In this document: positions 27,806 through 37,131 of the stretch, one piece after another | Layout of the letters: every line of letters starts with the position of its first letter | Position numbering within the stretch: the stretch's first letter is position 1 | Assembly (NCBI RefSeq): GCF_903645355.1 | Contig: NZ_CAHJXR010000003.1 | Span: forward strand, 124,001 to 188,000 | From: Schaalia sp. Marseille-Q2122 | GTDB lineage: Bacteria; Actinomycetota; Actinomycetes; Actinomycetales; Actinomycetaceae | Reading direction: 5' to 3' | Length of the DNA: 64,000 bases | Made by a program: the position numbers and the translations under genes | The notes under the pieces: generated by a model | Seen by the model: only the letters and a program-made list of their open reading frames with translations | Told to the model about the DNA's origin: nothing | Databases searched by the model: none

Positions 27806-28592
27806 CTAGCCACAGGACGATGTCGCGCATGAGCATGGGGCCTTCGGGCTCGTTGAGGACCTCGTGACGGGCACCGTCAATGATCCTCAGGTGAATGTCG
27901 AGGCTGGGGTGGGCGTCGCAGGCGCGGGTGACGAAGAGTTCGGAGCCGGCGGGGTCGGTGAGCTGGTCGTCACTGCCGTGCATGATGAGCATGGGTATGC
28001 GCGCCATGGCGGCGTTATTGAGGGTTTGGTAGCCCTGGACGGTCATGGTCGCGCCGGTCAGGAGTGGTACAGAGCCCTTGTAGGTGAGGGGGTCGGCGTC
28101 GAAGGCTTCCTCGACAGCCGGGTCGCGTGAGAGGAGGCCCTCTCGTCGGGGTGCTGCAGGGGCTGCGGGGGCCATGCGCGCAGCAGGCAGCAGGGCTTTC
28201 GCGGCGGCGAGGGGCATGTGCGGCAGGGGGTAGAAGGCCGGGCCGGTGAGGACCACGCCGCGCAGCTGCGTGGGGTCAAGCAGGCTGGAGGCCGCGGTGA
28301 TGAGGCCACCCATGGAGTGACCGAAGAGGAAGAGCTCGGGTGTGCGCGCATTGACGAGGGCGTCGCGGCGGTGTTCGACGTGGTCGAGGATGAGTTTGCC
28401 GACGTCCACGCAGGCGCGCTTGCCGGGGGAGGTGCCGTGTCCGGCGTGGTCGTAGAAGCAGGTGTCGTAGCCCGCGTCAACGAGGGCGTCAGCCAGGTGC
28501 ATGAAGCGGCCGGAATGTTCGGCGTAGCCATGAGAAATAAGGACTGTGCCCAGGGGGCTGTCAGTGTCTGCGAGGCGCCAGCGGATCTCCAT
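27795..28592 (-). CDS. Alpha/beta hydrolase, monoacylglycerol-lipase-like
   Basis: This is a 265-residue cytosolic serine hydrolase of the Hydrolase_4 (monoacylglycerol lipase/lysophospholipase) type. The nucleophile elbow is GHSMGG (LFLFGHSMGGLI), the acid is in the HGSDDQLTD segment and the histidine is in GARHEVLNEPEG. The N-terminal LISHGYAEHSGRF forms the oxyanion region. Its stop overlaps the start of the adenosine deaminase gene by 11 bases, indicating a two-gene operon. The physiological substrate is not evident. Confidence 0.88.
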   Translation of the reverse strand: MEIRWRLADTDSPLGTVLISHGYAEHSGRFMHLADALVDAGYDTCFYDHAGHGTSPGKRACVDVGKLILDHVEHRRDALVNARTPELFLFGHSMGGLITAASSLLDPTQLRGVVLTGPAFYPLPHMPLAAAKALLPAARMAPAAPAAPRREGLLSRDPAVEEAFDADPLTYKGSVPLLTGATMTVQGYQTLNNAAMARIPMLIMHGSDDQLTDPAGSELFVTRACDAHPSLDIHLRIIDGARHEVLNEPEGPMLMRDIVLWLGEH

Positions 28593-28612
28593 GAACTTAT
28601 TCTACCTATGAC

Positions 28613-28672
28613 AAAACGTTGGGTCCCCTGCCGACCGCAGTGATGATGCGGCGGGCAAGGGACCCAGCGTTT
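28613..28672 (-). terminator. Intrinsic terminator of the aminotransferase gene
   Basis: On the minus strand an AAACGCTGGGTCCC / GGGACCCAACGTTTT stem with a further imperfect inner stem ends in TTTTG. It lies 28 bp beyond the aminotransferase stop and before the hydrolase start. Confidence 0.8.
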
Positions 28673-28699
28673 CAGCGTGTGTGCTCAGGTTGAGCAACC

Positions 28700-29901
28700 T
28701 CAGGCGAGCAGCTCCTGGATGCGGCCCACGCCCTCAATGAGGTCCTCGTCGGAGAGGGCATAGGACAGGCGCAGGAAGCCGGAGGGGCCGAAAGCCTCGC
28801 CGGGCACGACAGCAACCTCAACCTCGTCGAGGATCAGGTCGGCGAGCTCCGCGGAGGTGGTAGGCACCTTTCTGCGGATCTCACGGCCGAGGACGGCCTC
28901 GACGGAGGGGTAGGCGTAGAACGCGCCCTTGGGGACGGGCACCTCGAAGCCGTCAATCTGACGCAGCATGTCAATCATGGTGCGGCGGCGGCGGTCGAAG
29001 GCAGTGCGCATCTCAACAACGGCATCCATCGGCGAGGTGAGCGCCGCGAGGGCGGCCTTTTGCGCGACGTTGGAGACGTTGGAGGTCAGGTGGGATTGGA
29101 AGGAGGTGGCGGCCTTGATGATGTCACCCGGGCCGATCATCCACCCCACGCGCCAGCCGGTCATGGCGTAGGTCTTGGCCACGCCGTTGAGGACGATGGT
29201 CTGGTCGGCGAGCTCAGGGACGAGGCGCACGATGTGGGCGGGGGCGGCGTCCTCGTAAAGCAGGTGCTCGTAGATTTCGTCGGTGATCACCCAAATGCCG
29301 TGCTCAAGGGCCCACTGGCCGATGGCGATGACCTCGTCGGGCGTGTAGACCGCGCCGGTGGGGTTGGAGGGCGAGCAGTGCAGGAGGATCTTGGTGCGGT
29401 CGGTGCGCGCTTCCTCCAGCTGCTCAACGGTCACCTTGTAGTCGGCGTCCGCACCTGCGAAGACGGGCACGGTGACGCCGCCAGCCAGGGCGATGGCCTC
29501 GGGGTAGGTGGTCCAGTAGGGGGTGGGCAGGAGGACCTCGTCGCCCGGGTCGATGAGGGCGGCGAAGGCTTGGAAGACGGCCTGCTTGCCGCCGTTGGTG
29601 ACGAGCACCTGGGCGGGGTCGATCTCGTAGCCTGAGTCGCGCAGGGTCTTAGCGGCGATGGCGTCGCGCAGCACTGGCAGGCCTGAGGCTGGCGTGTAGC
29701 GGTGCATGGCGGGGTCTTTGGCGGCGGCCACGGCGGCCTCGACAATGTGGGCGGGGGTTGCGAAGTCGGCACCTGCGCCAAAGCCGATGACGGGGCGGCC
29801 GGCGGCCTTGAGGGCCTTGGCCTTGGCGTCGACGGCCAGGGTGGCGGAGGGAGTGATGGCAGCAAAGCGTGCGGAGACGCGAGAACGAGGTGAGTGGTCA
29901 C
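28700..29901 (-). pseudogene. aspC: Class I/II aspartate aminotransferase with disrupted N-terminus
   Basis: This PLP enzyme family transfers amino groups between aspartate and 2-oxoglutarate. The body is intact: [28 protein letters not shown], the PLP lysine in [16 protein letters not shown] and SGFLRLSYA. The N-terminal family sequence [24 protein letters not shown] is encoded at about 29880-29800, but this frame has no ATG, GTG or TTG before an upstream TAG. The only GTG with the expected position (29901) is in a different frame. The conserved GEPDF motif has become GADF, as if three bases were lost. Translation from GTG 29731 would remove ~55 essential residues. A frame error in the assembly is an alternative. 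Confidence 0.7.
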
Positions 29902-29982
29902 CTGTCTATGGTCGCATGGGGTGGCGGGGAGACCGGGCCCGTATTGCGGGAAGGGGTGAGGCTGGGGAGGTTTTGTGGCTGC

Positions 29983-30470
29983 GGGTAGGGTTTGGTGCTG
30001 CGGGTGCGGTTCAGCGCCGTGGGTAGGGTTTGGTGCTGCGGGTGCGGTTCAGCGCCGTTGGTAGGGTTTGGCGTTGTTGGTAGGGGGTATGCCATGTGCC
30101 GGTGGCGCTCATCCGTACCGATGATGCTGGCCCATACCGGTAGCGCCGGGGTGTGCCAATGCTGCGGGTGCGGTTCAGCGCCGTTGGTAGGGTTTGGCGT
30201 TGTTGGTAGGGGGTATGCCATGTACCGGTGGCGCTCATCCGTACCGATGGTGTTGGCCCATACCGGTAGCGCCGGGGTGTGCCGGTGCTGTTTGGCGAGG
30301 TGTCTGCCGTGCGGAGCTTGGGTGCACCGGTTGCTGCTTGGGGTGTTGTTGTGGGTACAGTTCGGCGCCGTGGGTAGGGTTTGGCGTTGTTGGTATGGAG
30401 TATGCCATGTACCGGTGGCGCTCATCCGTACCGATGGTGTTGGCCCATACCGGTAGCGCCGGGGTGTGCC
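29983..30470. repeat. 38-bp, 126-bp and 19-bp nested repeats
   Basis: A 38-bp unit (GGGTAGGGTTTGGTGCTGCG...) repeats at 29983, 30021 and about 30059. A larger segment containing TATGCCATGT, the GGTGGCGCTCATCCGTACC motif and ATACCGGTAGCGCCGGGGT occurs three times, with GCCATG at 30091, 30217 and 30404. The last parts run in 19-bp steps and belong to the dispersed 19-bp family. The gap 29902-30625 shows no gene. Confidence 0.85.
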
Positions 30471-30557
30471 ATTACTTTCCGACGAGGCGCCCGCCGCAAG
30501 AGTTTCGGGGGCAGCGGAGTGTTTGGACAGTGATGTGTGTCCCTTAAATGGGGTCAG

Positions 30558-30588
30558 TTGGACATTCGGCCAGGGATTCCCCTAGACT
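30558..30588 (+). promoter_or_regulatory. Putative promoter of tRNA-Trp/secE
   Basis: TTGGAC (30558-30563) and TAGACT (30583-30588) are separated by 19 bp and lie about 38 bp before the tRNA-Trp gene. The spacing is slightly long, so the assignment is tentative. Confidence 0.4.
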
Positions 30589-30625
30589 CTATCGAGCTGG
30601 TTCAAGATGATTCTTGATCGAGCGT

Positions 30626-30701
30626 AGGGCAGTGGCGCAATTGGTAGCGCACCGGTCTCCAAAACCGGCGGTTGTGGGTTCGAGTCCCGCCTGCCCTGCC
30701 A
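30626..30701 (+). tRNA. tRNA-Trp (CCA)
   Basis: Acceptor AGGGCAG pairs with CTGCCCT. The anticodon arm CCGGT-CTCCAAA-ACCGG gives anticodon CCA at 30659-30661, and the 3' CCA is encoded. It precedes secE, the standard actinobacterial order. Confidence 0.96.
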
Positions 30702-30758
30702 GTCATATCTAAGCGAGTGTTCATTGTAGAGACGCTCACGACGACACGGAGGAATGCC

Positions 30759-31052
30759 ATGACTGAGGCTCACGCTGGTGATGCACCCGTGCGCAAGGAC
30801 CGCACGAAGGCTGCTCCGACCCGCACTCGCGCCGAAGCTGAGCATCCCATTGAGGAAACTCCGAATTTCTTCCGTCGTATTTGGCTGTTCCTGACCCAGA
30901 TCGTTTCCGAGCTGAAGAAGGTCACCTACCCGACGTCGAAGGAAACCTGGACGTACTTCGTGGTCGTCATCGTTTTTGTGGCGGTCATCATGGCCTACAC
31001 AGGACTTCTTGACTTCGCATTCGGTAAACTGAATGCATTGGTCTTCGGCTGA
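30759..31052 (+). CDS. secE: Preprotein translocase subunit SecE
   Basis: This small essential clamp subunit of the SecYEG protein channel is 97 residues. A charged cytosolic N-terminus of ~55 residues is followed by the conserved amphipathic helix (FLTQIVSELKKVTYPTSKET) and one transmembrane helix (YFVVVIVFVAVIMAYTGLL). ATG 30759 has CGGAGG about 6 bases upstream; in-frame codons further upstream lie inside the tRNA gene. A terminator-like hairpin separates it from nusG. Confidence 0.95.
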   Translation: MTEAHAGDAPVRKDRTKAAPTRTRAEAEHPIEETPNFFRRIWLFLTQIVSELKKVTYPTSKETWTYFVVVIVFVAVIMAYTGLLDFAFGKLNALVFG

Positions 31053-31066
31053 ACGCCAAAAAGACA

Positions 31067-31098
31067 CCGCCTACAGGACACTGTAGGCGGATTTTTTT
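31067..31098 (+). terminator. Strong intrinsic terminator between secE and nusG
   Basis: A perfect 10-bp stem (CCGCCTACAG / CTGTAGGCGG) with loop GACA is followed by a run of seven T. It should uncouple nusG from secE at least partly. Confidence 0.92.
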
Positions 31099-31204
31099 CC
31101 ATAATTTCACCCCATCTGTGGTGGGGAACGGGCGGCCACCGGCAGGGGGCTTGCACGGCTCGGGCTCGCGATTCTCACGCGCGAGCTGAACTAGGAGGGT
31201 AACT

Positions 31205-31978
31205 GTGAGCGAAGAGTTCATGGCTGAGGAAGCCGTTGAGGAGATGCTTGACTCTGTCGAGGAGGCGACCGAGGCTGAGGCGACCGAGGCTGAGGCTACC
31301 GAGGCTTCGGTTGACGAGGCTGTAGCTGAGGAAGCTGTCGCTGAAGAGACCGTCGTCCTCGAAGAGGCTGCGATGGATCCGGTGGAGAAGCTCCGTATGG
31401 ACCTCATGCTCCAGCCGGGCGAATGGTACGTGCTGCACACCTACTCGGGCCACGAGCGTAAGGTCAAGGCCAACCTGGAGCAGCGTATTCAGACCCAGAA
31501 CATGGAAGAGCAGATCTACCGTGTTGAGGTTCCTGACGAGTACGTCATGGATTTCCGTGGCTCGCAGAAGAAGCGCGTGCGTCGCGTGCGCATTCCTGGC
31601 TACGTCATTGTCTGCATGGAGTTCACTGAAGAGGCTTACCGTGTCGTGAAGGATACTCCGGCTGTGACGGGCTTCGTGGGCGACCAGCACAATCCTGTGC
31701 CGCTGACCATTGACGAGGTTGTCATGCTGCTGACCCCCAATGTCATGGAGGAAGCTGCTGTCGAGGCGAAGACGGGTCCTGCGCCTGTTCAGGAGATCGA
31801 GGTCAACTTCGAGGTGGGCGAGGTCGTCACCGTTATTGATGGCCCCTTCGAGGCGATGTCGGCTGTTATTTCAGAGATCATGCCTGAGACTCAGAAGCTG
31901 AAGGTGCTTGTTACCATCTTCGAGCGTGAGACTCCGCTGGAGCTTTCCTTCGATCAGGTGGAGAAGCTGGAGAAGTGA
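31205..31978 (+). CDS. nusG: Transcription termination/antitermination protein NusG
   Basis: This RNA-polymerase-binding elongation factor also connects to Rho and ribosomes. The first ~60 residues form an acidic, repetitive extension ([15 protein letters not shown]). The NGN domain follows ([38 protein letters not shown]) and then the KOW domain ([20 protein letters not shown]) at the C-terminus. The 257-residue length is typical of actinobacterial NusG with acidic extension. GTG 31205 is preceded by AGGAGGG. It is followed by 610 bp without a gene before rplK. Confidence 0.96.
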   Translation: MSEEFMAEEAVEEMLDSVEEATEAEATEAEATEASVDEAVAEEAVAEETVVLEEAAMDPVEKLRMDLMLQPGEWYVLHTYSGHERKVKANLEQRIQTQNMEEQIYRVEVPDEYVMDFRGSQKKRVRRVRIPGYVIVCMEFTEEAYRVVKDTPAVTGFVGDQHNPVPLTIDEVVMLLTPNVMEEAAVEAKTGPAPVQEIEVNFEVGEVVTVIDGPFEAMSAVISEIMPETQKLKVLVTIFERETPLELSFDQVEKLEK

Positions 31979-32592
31979 TTCTCTGAGGAGAGCGTCGTAT
32001 GTGATGCTCTTGTCGTGTGCTCTTGCCTGGGGTTTCTGCGTGTGAGCCTTCTGCTTGAGCCTGATACTGACTGAGGTTGTGCCCCCGGATGCGATCGCAT
32101 TCGGGGGCATAGCTGTATTGAGTGTGCGCAGCTGTATGGAGGGAGCGCAGCTGTATTGAAGGGGCGTTGTGTGGAGTGGAGTTGTTGGGCCTTGCCTGTC
32201 GCGGGCTTGCGGCGGGCGGTAGGCGTGGTTGTGGTGCACTTGTTGCATGAGGTGACGCTTATACCCGTCACCTAAGGTCGCAACTGCTCCTTTGCGCAAC
32301 AAGTGTCACGTAATTGCGGTGTCGTCGTCTTCTGGCGCCCTGCCTCTGCCTGTCGGGGAGGTATTTTCGGGGCCATTTGCCGACGCTGGGCGGACATTCT
32401 GCCCAGTAACGTGATGTCGCGCACCCGGACTTGGGGAGAGTGTGGGGTGCGCGGTAAGATGACCATTTGTGTATGGCACCAGTGTGCCTTGCGTGCTTTC
32501 GTTGTTTGACGAGGGCGACGCGGGCGGCTGGCTATGCATAGTGTGCTGCGGTATCCGCCGTGGCATGGAAGTAGAAGAAAGACCCGAATCAC
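31979..32592. other. nusG-rplK intergenic region
   Basis: No gene was recognised. A strong palindrome lies at 32081-32108, followed by three imperfect GCAGCTGTAT repeats between 32110 and 32160. The promoter and leader of rplKA must lie in its distal half, but no convincing -35/-10 pair could be chosen. Confidence 0.6.
32081..32108. terminator. GC-rich palindrome after nusG
   Basis: GCCCCCGGATGC and GCATTCGGGGGC form a 12-bp stem (one G-U) around GATC. No T-run follows. It could terminate nusG transcription. Confidence 0.55.
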
Positions 32593-33024
32593 ATGGCACC
32601 TAAGAAGAAGGTCACCGGCCTGATTAAGCTGCAGATCCCTGCAGGCGCAGCTACCCCTGCTCCGCCTGTTGGTCCCGCGCTTGGTCAGCACGGCGTGAAC
32701 ATTGTTGAGTTCACCAAGGCCTACAACGCTGCGACTGAAGCCCAGCGTGGCTCCATCATCCCCGTTGAGATCACGGTTTACGAAGACCGCTCCTTCACCT
32801 TCGTTCTCAAGACGCCTCCGGCTGCTGAGATGATCAAGAAGGCTGCTGGCCTGCAGAAGGCTTCGGCAACCCCCAACACTGTCAAGGTTGGCTCGATCAC
32901 CCGCGCTCAGGCTCGTGAGATCGCTGAAGCCAAGATGGTTGACCTCAACGCAAATGACCTCGATGCGGCTGAGAAGATCATCGCTGGCACTGCCCGTTCT
33001 ATGGGCATCACCGTCGAAGACTGA
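32593..33024 (+). CDS. rplK: 50S ribosomal protein L11
   Basis: This 143-residue protein of the GTPase-associated centre contacts 23S rRNA and elongation factors. The N-terminal [30 protein letters not shown] is the L11 signature, and the C-terminal rRNA-binding domain ends with [10 protein letters not shown]. The ATG is preceded by AAGAAAG. rplA follows after 74 bp. Confidence 0.97.
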   Translation: MAPKKKVTGLIKLQIPAGAATPAPPVGPALGQHGVNIVEFTKAYNAATEAQRGSIIPVEITVYEDRSFTFVLKTPPAAEMIKKAAGLQKASATPNTVKVGSITRAQAREIAEAKMVDLNANDLDAAEKIIAGTARSMGITVED

Positions 33025-33098
33025 TCTCGACCTCATCAACCCCCAAGTGGTAGGGCATGCGCTGCCCGGATTACCACGACTGCAAGGAGATAAGCAGA

Positions 33099-33815
33099 AT
33101 GCCTAAGCGCTCTAAGAGCTACCGCGCCGCCGCGGAGAAGATCCACGCCGGCGAGATCTACGCTCCCCTGGCCGCCATGCGTCTGGCCAAGGAAACCACC
33201 GTCACCAAGTTTGACTCGACTGTTGAGGTCACCTTCCGTCTGGGCGTTGACCCTCGTAAGGCTGATCAGATGGTTCGTGGCACCGTCACCCTGCCGCACG
33301 GCACCGGCAAGACCGCTCGGGTCTTGGTCTTTGCCGTTGGCGAGCGCGCGCAGGAAGCCCTTGACGCCGGTGCTGACGAGGTCGGCGGCGACGAGCTGAT
33401 CGAGAAGGTGGCCGCTGGCTACACCGACTTCGATGTTGCTGTTGCTACCCCCGACCTCATGGGCAAGGTCGGCCGCCTGGGCCGCGTCCTCGGTCCCCGT
33501 GGCCTCATGCCTAACCCCAAGACCGGCACCGTGACCATGGATACCGCTAAGGCTGTCCGTGAGATCAAGGGTGGTCGTATCGAGTTCCGCGTCGACAAGC
33601 ATGCCAACCTGGCATTCATTGTTGGCAAGGCTTCCTTCACTTCTGAGCAGCTCACCGAGAACTACGCTGCTGTTCTCGAAGAGGTTCTGCGTCTGAAGCC
33701 GACCGCCGCTAAGGGTCGTTACATCATCAAGGGCACCGTGGCTACCACCATGGGTCCGGGTATCCCTGTGGATGTTACGAAGACTCGTAACCTCACCTCT
33801 GAGGATGCTTCCTGA
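33099..33815 (+). CDS. rplA: 50S ribosomal protein L1
   Basis: This 238-residue protein forms the L1 stalk and commonly acts as translational repressor of its own operon. [15 protein letters not shown] starts at ATG 33099, with AAGGAGA 8 bases upstream; the upstream in-frame codon at 33057 lacks such a site. The signature [14 protein letters not shown] is present, with the C-terminal [11 protein letters not shown] strong terminator closes the two-gene operon. Confidence 0.97.
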   Translation: MPKRSKSYRAAAEKIHAGEIYAPLAAMRLAKETTVTKFDSTVEVTFRLGVDPRKADQMVRGTVTLPHGTGKTARVLVFAVGERAQEALDAGADEVGGDELIEKVAAGYTDFDVAVATPDLMGKVGRLGRVLGPRGLMPNPKTGTVTMDTAKAVREIKGGRIEFRVDKHANLAFIVGKASFTSEQLTENYAAVLEEVLRLKPTAAKGRYIIKGTVATTMGPGIPVDVTKTRNLTSEDAS

Positions 33816-33840
33816 TTTCAGGTTGCCCTATAGGGTGTTG

Positions 33841-33878
33841 AAGGCGCCGCTCCCCTGCGTGGGAGCGGCGCCTTCTTG
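33841..33878 (+). terminator. Intrinsic terminator of rplKA
   Basis: A perfect 14-bp stem (AAGGCGCCGCTCCC / GGGAGCGGCGCCTT) has loop CTGCGT and is followed by CTTGATT. It lies 26 bp after the rplA stop. Confidence 0.88.
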
Positions 33879-34230
33879 ATTGATGGAATATTGGTGGCTG
33901 TGGGGGAGGGGATGCTGAGCTGTGTTGAAGGATCACCACAGGAAATTCAATAGTTAGACAGAATGGTACAATCTACCGATTGTGTAGAAAGTCATATCGG
34001 GATATTGAGGATCGATCATTGCGGATTTGTCAGCATTTTTCCAGGCTATTCAGCTTTATCTGATTGCGCACCTAAAGGGCCCTGGGAAAAAAGTGAACTT
34101 CACCACTTGTTTTAGATATTGCTGGTCAATAAGATGACGCTATTCCATCAGCATCAGATGAGCAGGACCGTGTGCTTGGCGCATGCGTTGACAACGAACC
34201 CTGCCTAGATTTCAAGTAGGAAGGGGAAGA
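33879..34230. other. AT-rich promoter/leader region of the pilus operon
   Basis: No gene was found in this AT-rich stretch. TACAAT at 33967-33972 is a good -10 candidate but no matching -35 is clear. GGAAGGGGAAGA directly before 34231 is the ribosome-binding site of the first pilus gene. Confidence 0.45.
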
Positions 34231-37041
34231 GTGAGTCCTGTCAAAAGGCGCTCATCATTTGCCTTCCTTATCGCAGCCGTCAGTGCCGCCGTCCTGACAC
34301 TCAATACTGTTCAGGCACAAGGCCTCACGGGCACCACTGATGATTCTTCCACCACTGATGCAGAACACGCCGTCGCGACAGAATCAGTAGCCCATCCTGA
34401 CCGCGAGCAGTCCAGCGAAATGCCGCATTCGAATCTTCCCCAACCTCACACCTCTGAGACTGCGGATAATGGTGCGGAAGATCCTCAATCCGATCCTGAG
34501 AGGAAAGAATCGGATCCCACGTTAGAGACGGATAAAGAGGGTATTGCTCCGTCCGACCCTGAGGGTATTTCACCTCAGCCAGCACCAATGCGCACCGCTC
34601 TGCGCGCAGCAACCAATAATGCTCCGACATCGGCAGATGCCAACGATCCCTCAATCCCCGAGGCACTCTTCGCCAATAATGGCTCTGGCCGTTTCAAGGA
34701 CCTCATTCAGTGGATGCAGTGGGCGAATCGCGATGATTACGACGCACAAGGTGCCCCCCGCTTCCCGGGGATCCCTCAGAACGATATTCGCAACCACATT
34801 GATCCTCGGACCATCGTTCTTGATCCCGGATATGCAGGCGATGCCTCCCACGCTGCCCGTACCCCTGTAACCTCTCAGACTCGGCATAACCGTAAGGACG
34901 TCGGTCAGGACTATCGAGTGGTGACAAGCTGTGTGGTCCGCAACCTCAGCCACGCCGCCACGAGTTCAGCAATATCCGTTCGGAAGACCGCGCCCCTTGT
35001 CGCATCAGTCCCAGGTGCATGGCATCGTGACTTTCTCGATAACCTCTACAGCGTTGGCGGTTTCAACGCGGCCAATCAGCTCGTCATTGGCTTGGCAAAC
35101 GTCTCCCCCAACCAAGTGGGCTGGCGACCCGGCGATGGCTCAACCCCAAGTTTCGATCTGTCCTGTACAGCAGCAGTGTGGAGCAAGACCGGTCAGAATC
35201 GTTACGGCAATCCCCGCTCCTTCCCCATCGACGGGCTTGTCTTTGCTGATGCTGAGACTGCGAGCAACGGTATTATGCGTAGCGGCGCCTCCGTCTCTGA
35301 ACGAGTCCAGGTGACCACTGCCGCTGATGTGCAGTGGCGCGTCCTCGATCAATTTAGGAGCCCCTTCTGCGTTCCGCAGGCGGGGCAGATGCCAGTCTTG
35401 CCCTCGCCAAACAATCGGGAGGGCGCGACCTCGTCCTTTGGTATCTTGACCGCCTCCTCGCAGACGAGTCAGAAGACCCTTGTCATCCAACCCAATGGCC
35501 CCGAATGCTTCGACCCGGCGAACCGAGCCTCTGACGTGACCAACCCCGGTGCTGTCCTCTTCGCAGAGGGCGTCACGAGCGCGAATGTGCTGCTGCACGG
35601 CACCGGCGCTCAGGCGGTAGCGGTCGGCGTCATGGTGCCCTCCGACTTCGGTGATGCGCCGGCCTCGTATGGCAATCCGGTTGCCTTCTACCGCCCCGAC
35701 TGGGGTACCCATACGCTCGTCGAGGGAACCAACGACCTGGTTTACGGCATCCAGAGCGCCCCCGAAAGGCAACCCGCGACATTCCGCCTCGGCGCTGACA
35801 CGAGCAACGACAACGCTGAGAAGCACAGCGTCGGAGCGGATGCCGACAGTGGTGACGACGCTTTGAGCGCCAATGATCTTCAACTTGTCGCCCTTCCTGG
35901 TCTTAACCTCTCTCGCACTGTCTCCTGCGGCGGCAATGGGATCGTCGCTGGCTGGATTGACTGGGACGTGAACGGCACGTTCGAGGACGCAGAAAAGAGC
36001 AATCAAGTCCGCTGCACCAATGGTTCAGCGACGCTGACGTGGGCCGTGCCCAGGAACGTCAAGCGCGCTGTGCGCAACGAGGTTGACACGCCCAATAGCG
36101 TTTCCTACCTTCGTTTGCGAACCGCTGATAGCCAAGATGCCTTCCTTCCCGGTGACGGGGCGCTTTCCCCCATTGACCCCACGGCAAGCGGCGAGGTTGA
36201 AGACTACGCAGTCGAAATCTTCGCTCCTATGCTGAAAACCGTGGTCGAGGTTGTTGATCCGCATCATTACGCTGATCGCCTTGAGTCGCCGAGTTCTTGG
36301 ACTGTGAGAGCCATCCCTGTTGGTCAGCATCAGCCGGTCCACCGCCTGTCAGGCTCTGGCGGATTTGACTGGACTCACGCGCAATTCCTGATGTACGCCC
36401 TGTCCTCGAATGGACCGGGCAACCGTCCGGTTCCCGGATACACCACCGAAGGATGGCGCTGCAGCGTTCGACTCGATTCGCGCTATCCCCAGGGCGTCAC
36501 GCCGAGCTTCGAGCTCAACCGAAAGTCCTCGCGTCTGTGGATGAAAGCTCCAGACAGGATGATCTGCACCATCCAGTACACGCCGACTCCTGCGGTACTG
36601 AAGTGGTCGAAGATTTCCGCCGACGGAACAGCCCTTGCTGGTTCGCAATGGTCCCTACAACGGCCGAACAATGCCCAGGCCGTCACCATCACGGATTGTC
36701 GCGATCAAACATGTTCCAACCAGAACGTTGACTTTGTTGATCGTGACCCGCGCCCAGGGTATTTCGACATTGGGAACTTGGCCTGGGGCAGGTATGTACT
36801 TACTGAGAGTAGAGCTCCTGCGGGGTATCAACTCCGTACGCAGGAAGAGAGCGTCACTTTCAGTGGACAAGTCCTTGAAAGGGACTTTGGAGGAATCGTC
36901 AATGAGCTGCGTGAGCCCGTGGCTATTCCTCTCACTGGAGGCACTGCCTCCGTCCTCTATGTGGCCGGTGGCCTCATGGTCACTCTACTGTCCGTGGCTG
37001 GTGGTGCAGCCGTGGGACGCTGGGGCCGCCATGCCGGATAG
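34231..37041 (+). CDS. Fimbrial tip-like adhesin with GEVED and CnaB/SpaA domains
   Basis: This 936-residue secreted protein opens a pilus operon. A signal peptide (KRRSSFAFLIAAVSAAVLTL, cut after VQA) leads into a Ser/Glu/Pro-rich linker to residue ~130 and a large adhesin-like region. A GEVED-type motif (ASGEVEDYAVEI) follows near residue 655. A C-terminal CnaB/SpaA domain has the E-box YVLTESRAPAGYQL. The end AIPLTGGTASV, a hydrophobic helix and RWGRHAG form an LPxTG-like signal (IPLTG). By position it corresponds to FimQ/FimB-type tip proteins of Actinomyces. GTG 34231 follows a strong AG-rich site. Confidence 0.85.
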   Translation: MSPVKRRSSFAFLIAAVSAAVLTLNTVQAQGLTGTTDDSSTTDAEHAVATESVAHPDREQSSEMPHSNLPQPHTSETADNGAEDPQSDPERKESDPTLETDKEGIAPSDPEGISPQPAPMRTALRAATNNAPTSADANDPSIPEALFANNGSGRFKDLIQWMQWANRDDYDAQGAPRFPGIPQNDIRNHIDPRTIVLDPGYAGDASHAARTPVTSQTRHNRKDVGQDYRVVTSCVVRNLSHAATSSAISVRKTAPLVASVPGAWHRDFLDNLYSVGGFNAANQLVIGLANVSPNQVGWRPGDGSTPSFDLSCTAAVWSKTGQNRYGNPRSFPIDGLVFADAETASNGIMRSGASVSERVQVTTAADVQWRVLDQFRSPFCVPQAGQMPVLPSPNNREGATSSFGILTASSQTSQKTLVIQPNGPECFDPANRASDVTNPGAVLFAEGVTSANVLLHGTGAQAVAVGVMVPSDFGDAPASYGNPVAFYRPDWGTHTLVEGTNDLVYGIQSAPERQPATFRLGADTSNDNAEKHSVGADADSGDDALSANDLQLVALPGLNLSRTVSCGGNGIVAGWIDWDVNGTFEDAEKSNQVRCTNGSATLTWAVPRNVKRAVRNEVDTPNSVSYLRLRTADSQDAFLPGDGALSPIDPTASGEVEDYAVEIFAPMLKTVVEVVDPHHYADRLESPSSWTVRAIPVGQHQPVHRLSGSGGFDWTHAQFLMYALSSNGPGNRPVPGYTTEGWRCSVRLDSRYPQGVTPSFELNRKSSRLWMKAPDRMICTIQYTPTPAVLKWSKISADGTALAGSQWSLQRPNNAQAVTITDCRDQTCSNQNVDFVDRDPRPGYFDIGNLAWGRYVLTESRAPAGYQLRTQEESVTFSGQVLERDFGGIVNELREPVAIPLTGGTASVLYVAGGLMVTLLSVAGGAAVGRWGRHAG

Positions 37042-37131
37042 ATCACCGATCTTCACGACACGTGACTACTGAATCCACAACCCATCACACTGGCGAGGGA
37101 AACTCCCTCCCGAAAAATAAGGAGAAAAATT

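Noticed and set aside
29992-30547. Cys/Gly-rich ORFs of 117-175 codons over the repeat at 29983-30470
   Set aside because: These are products of the 19- and 38-bp repeats on both strands, with no start signals and no conservation that I can recognise.
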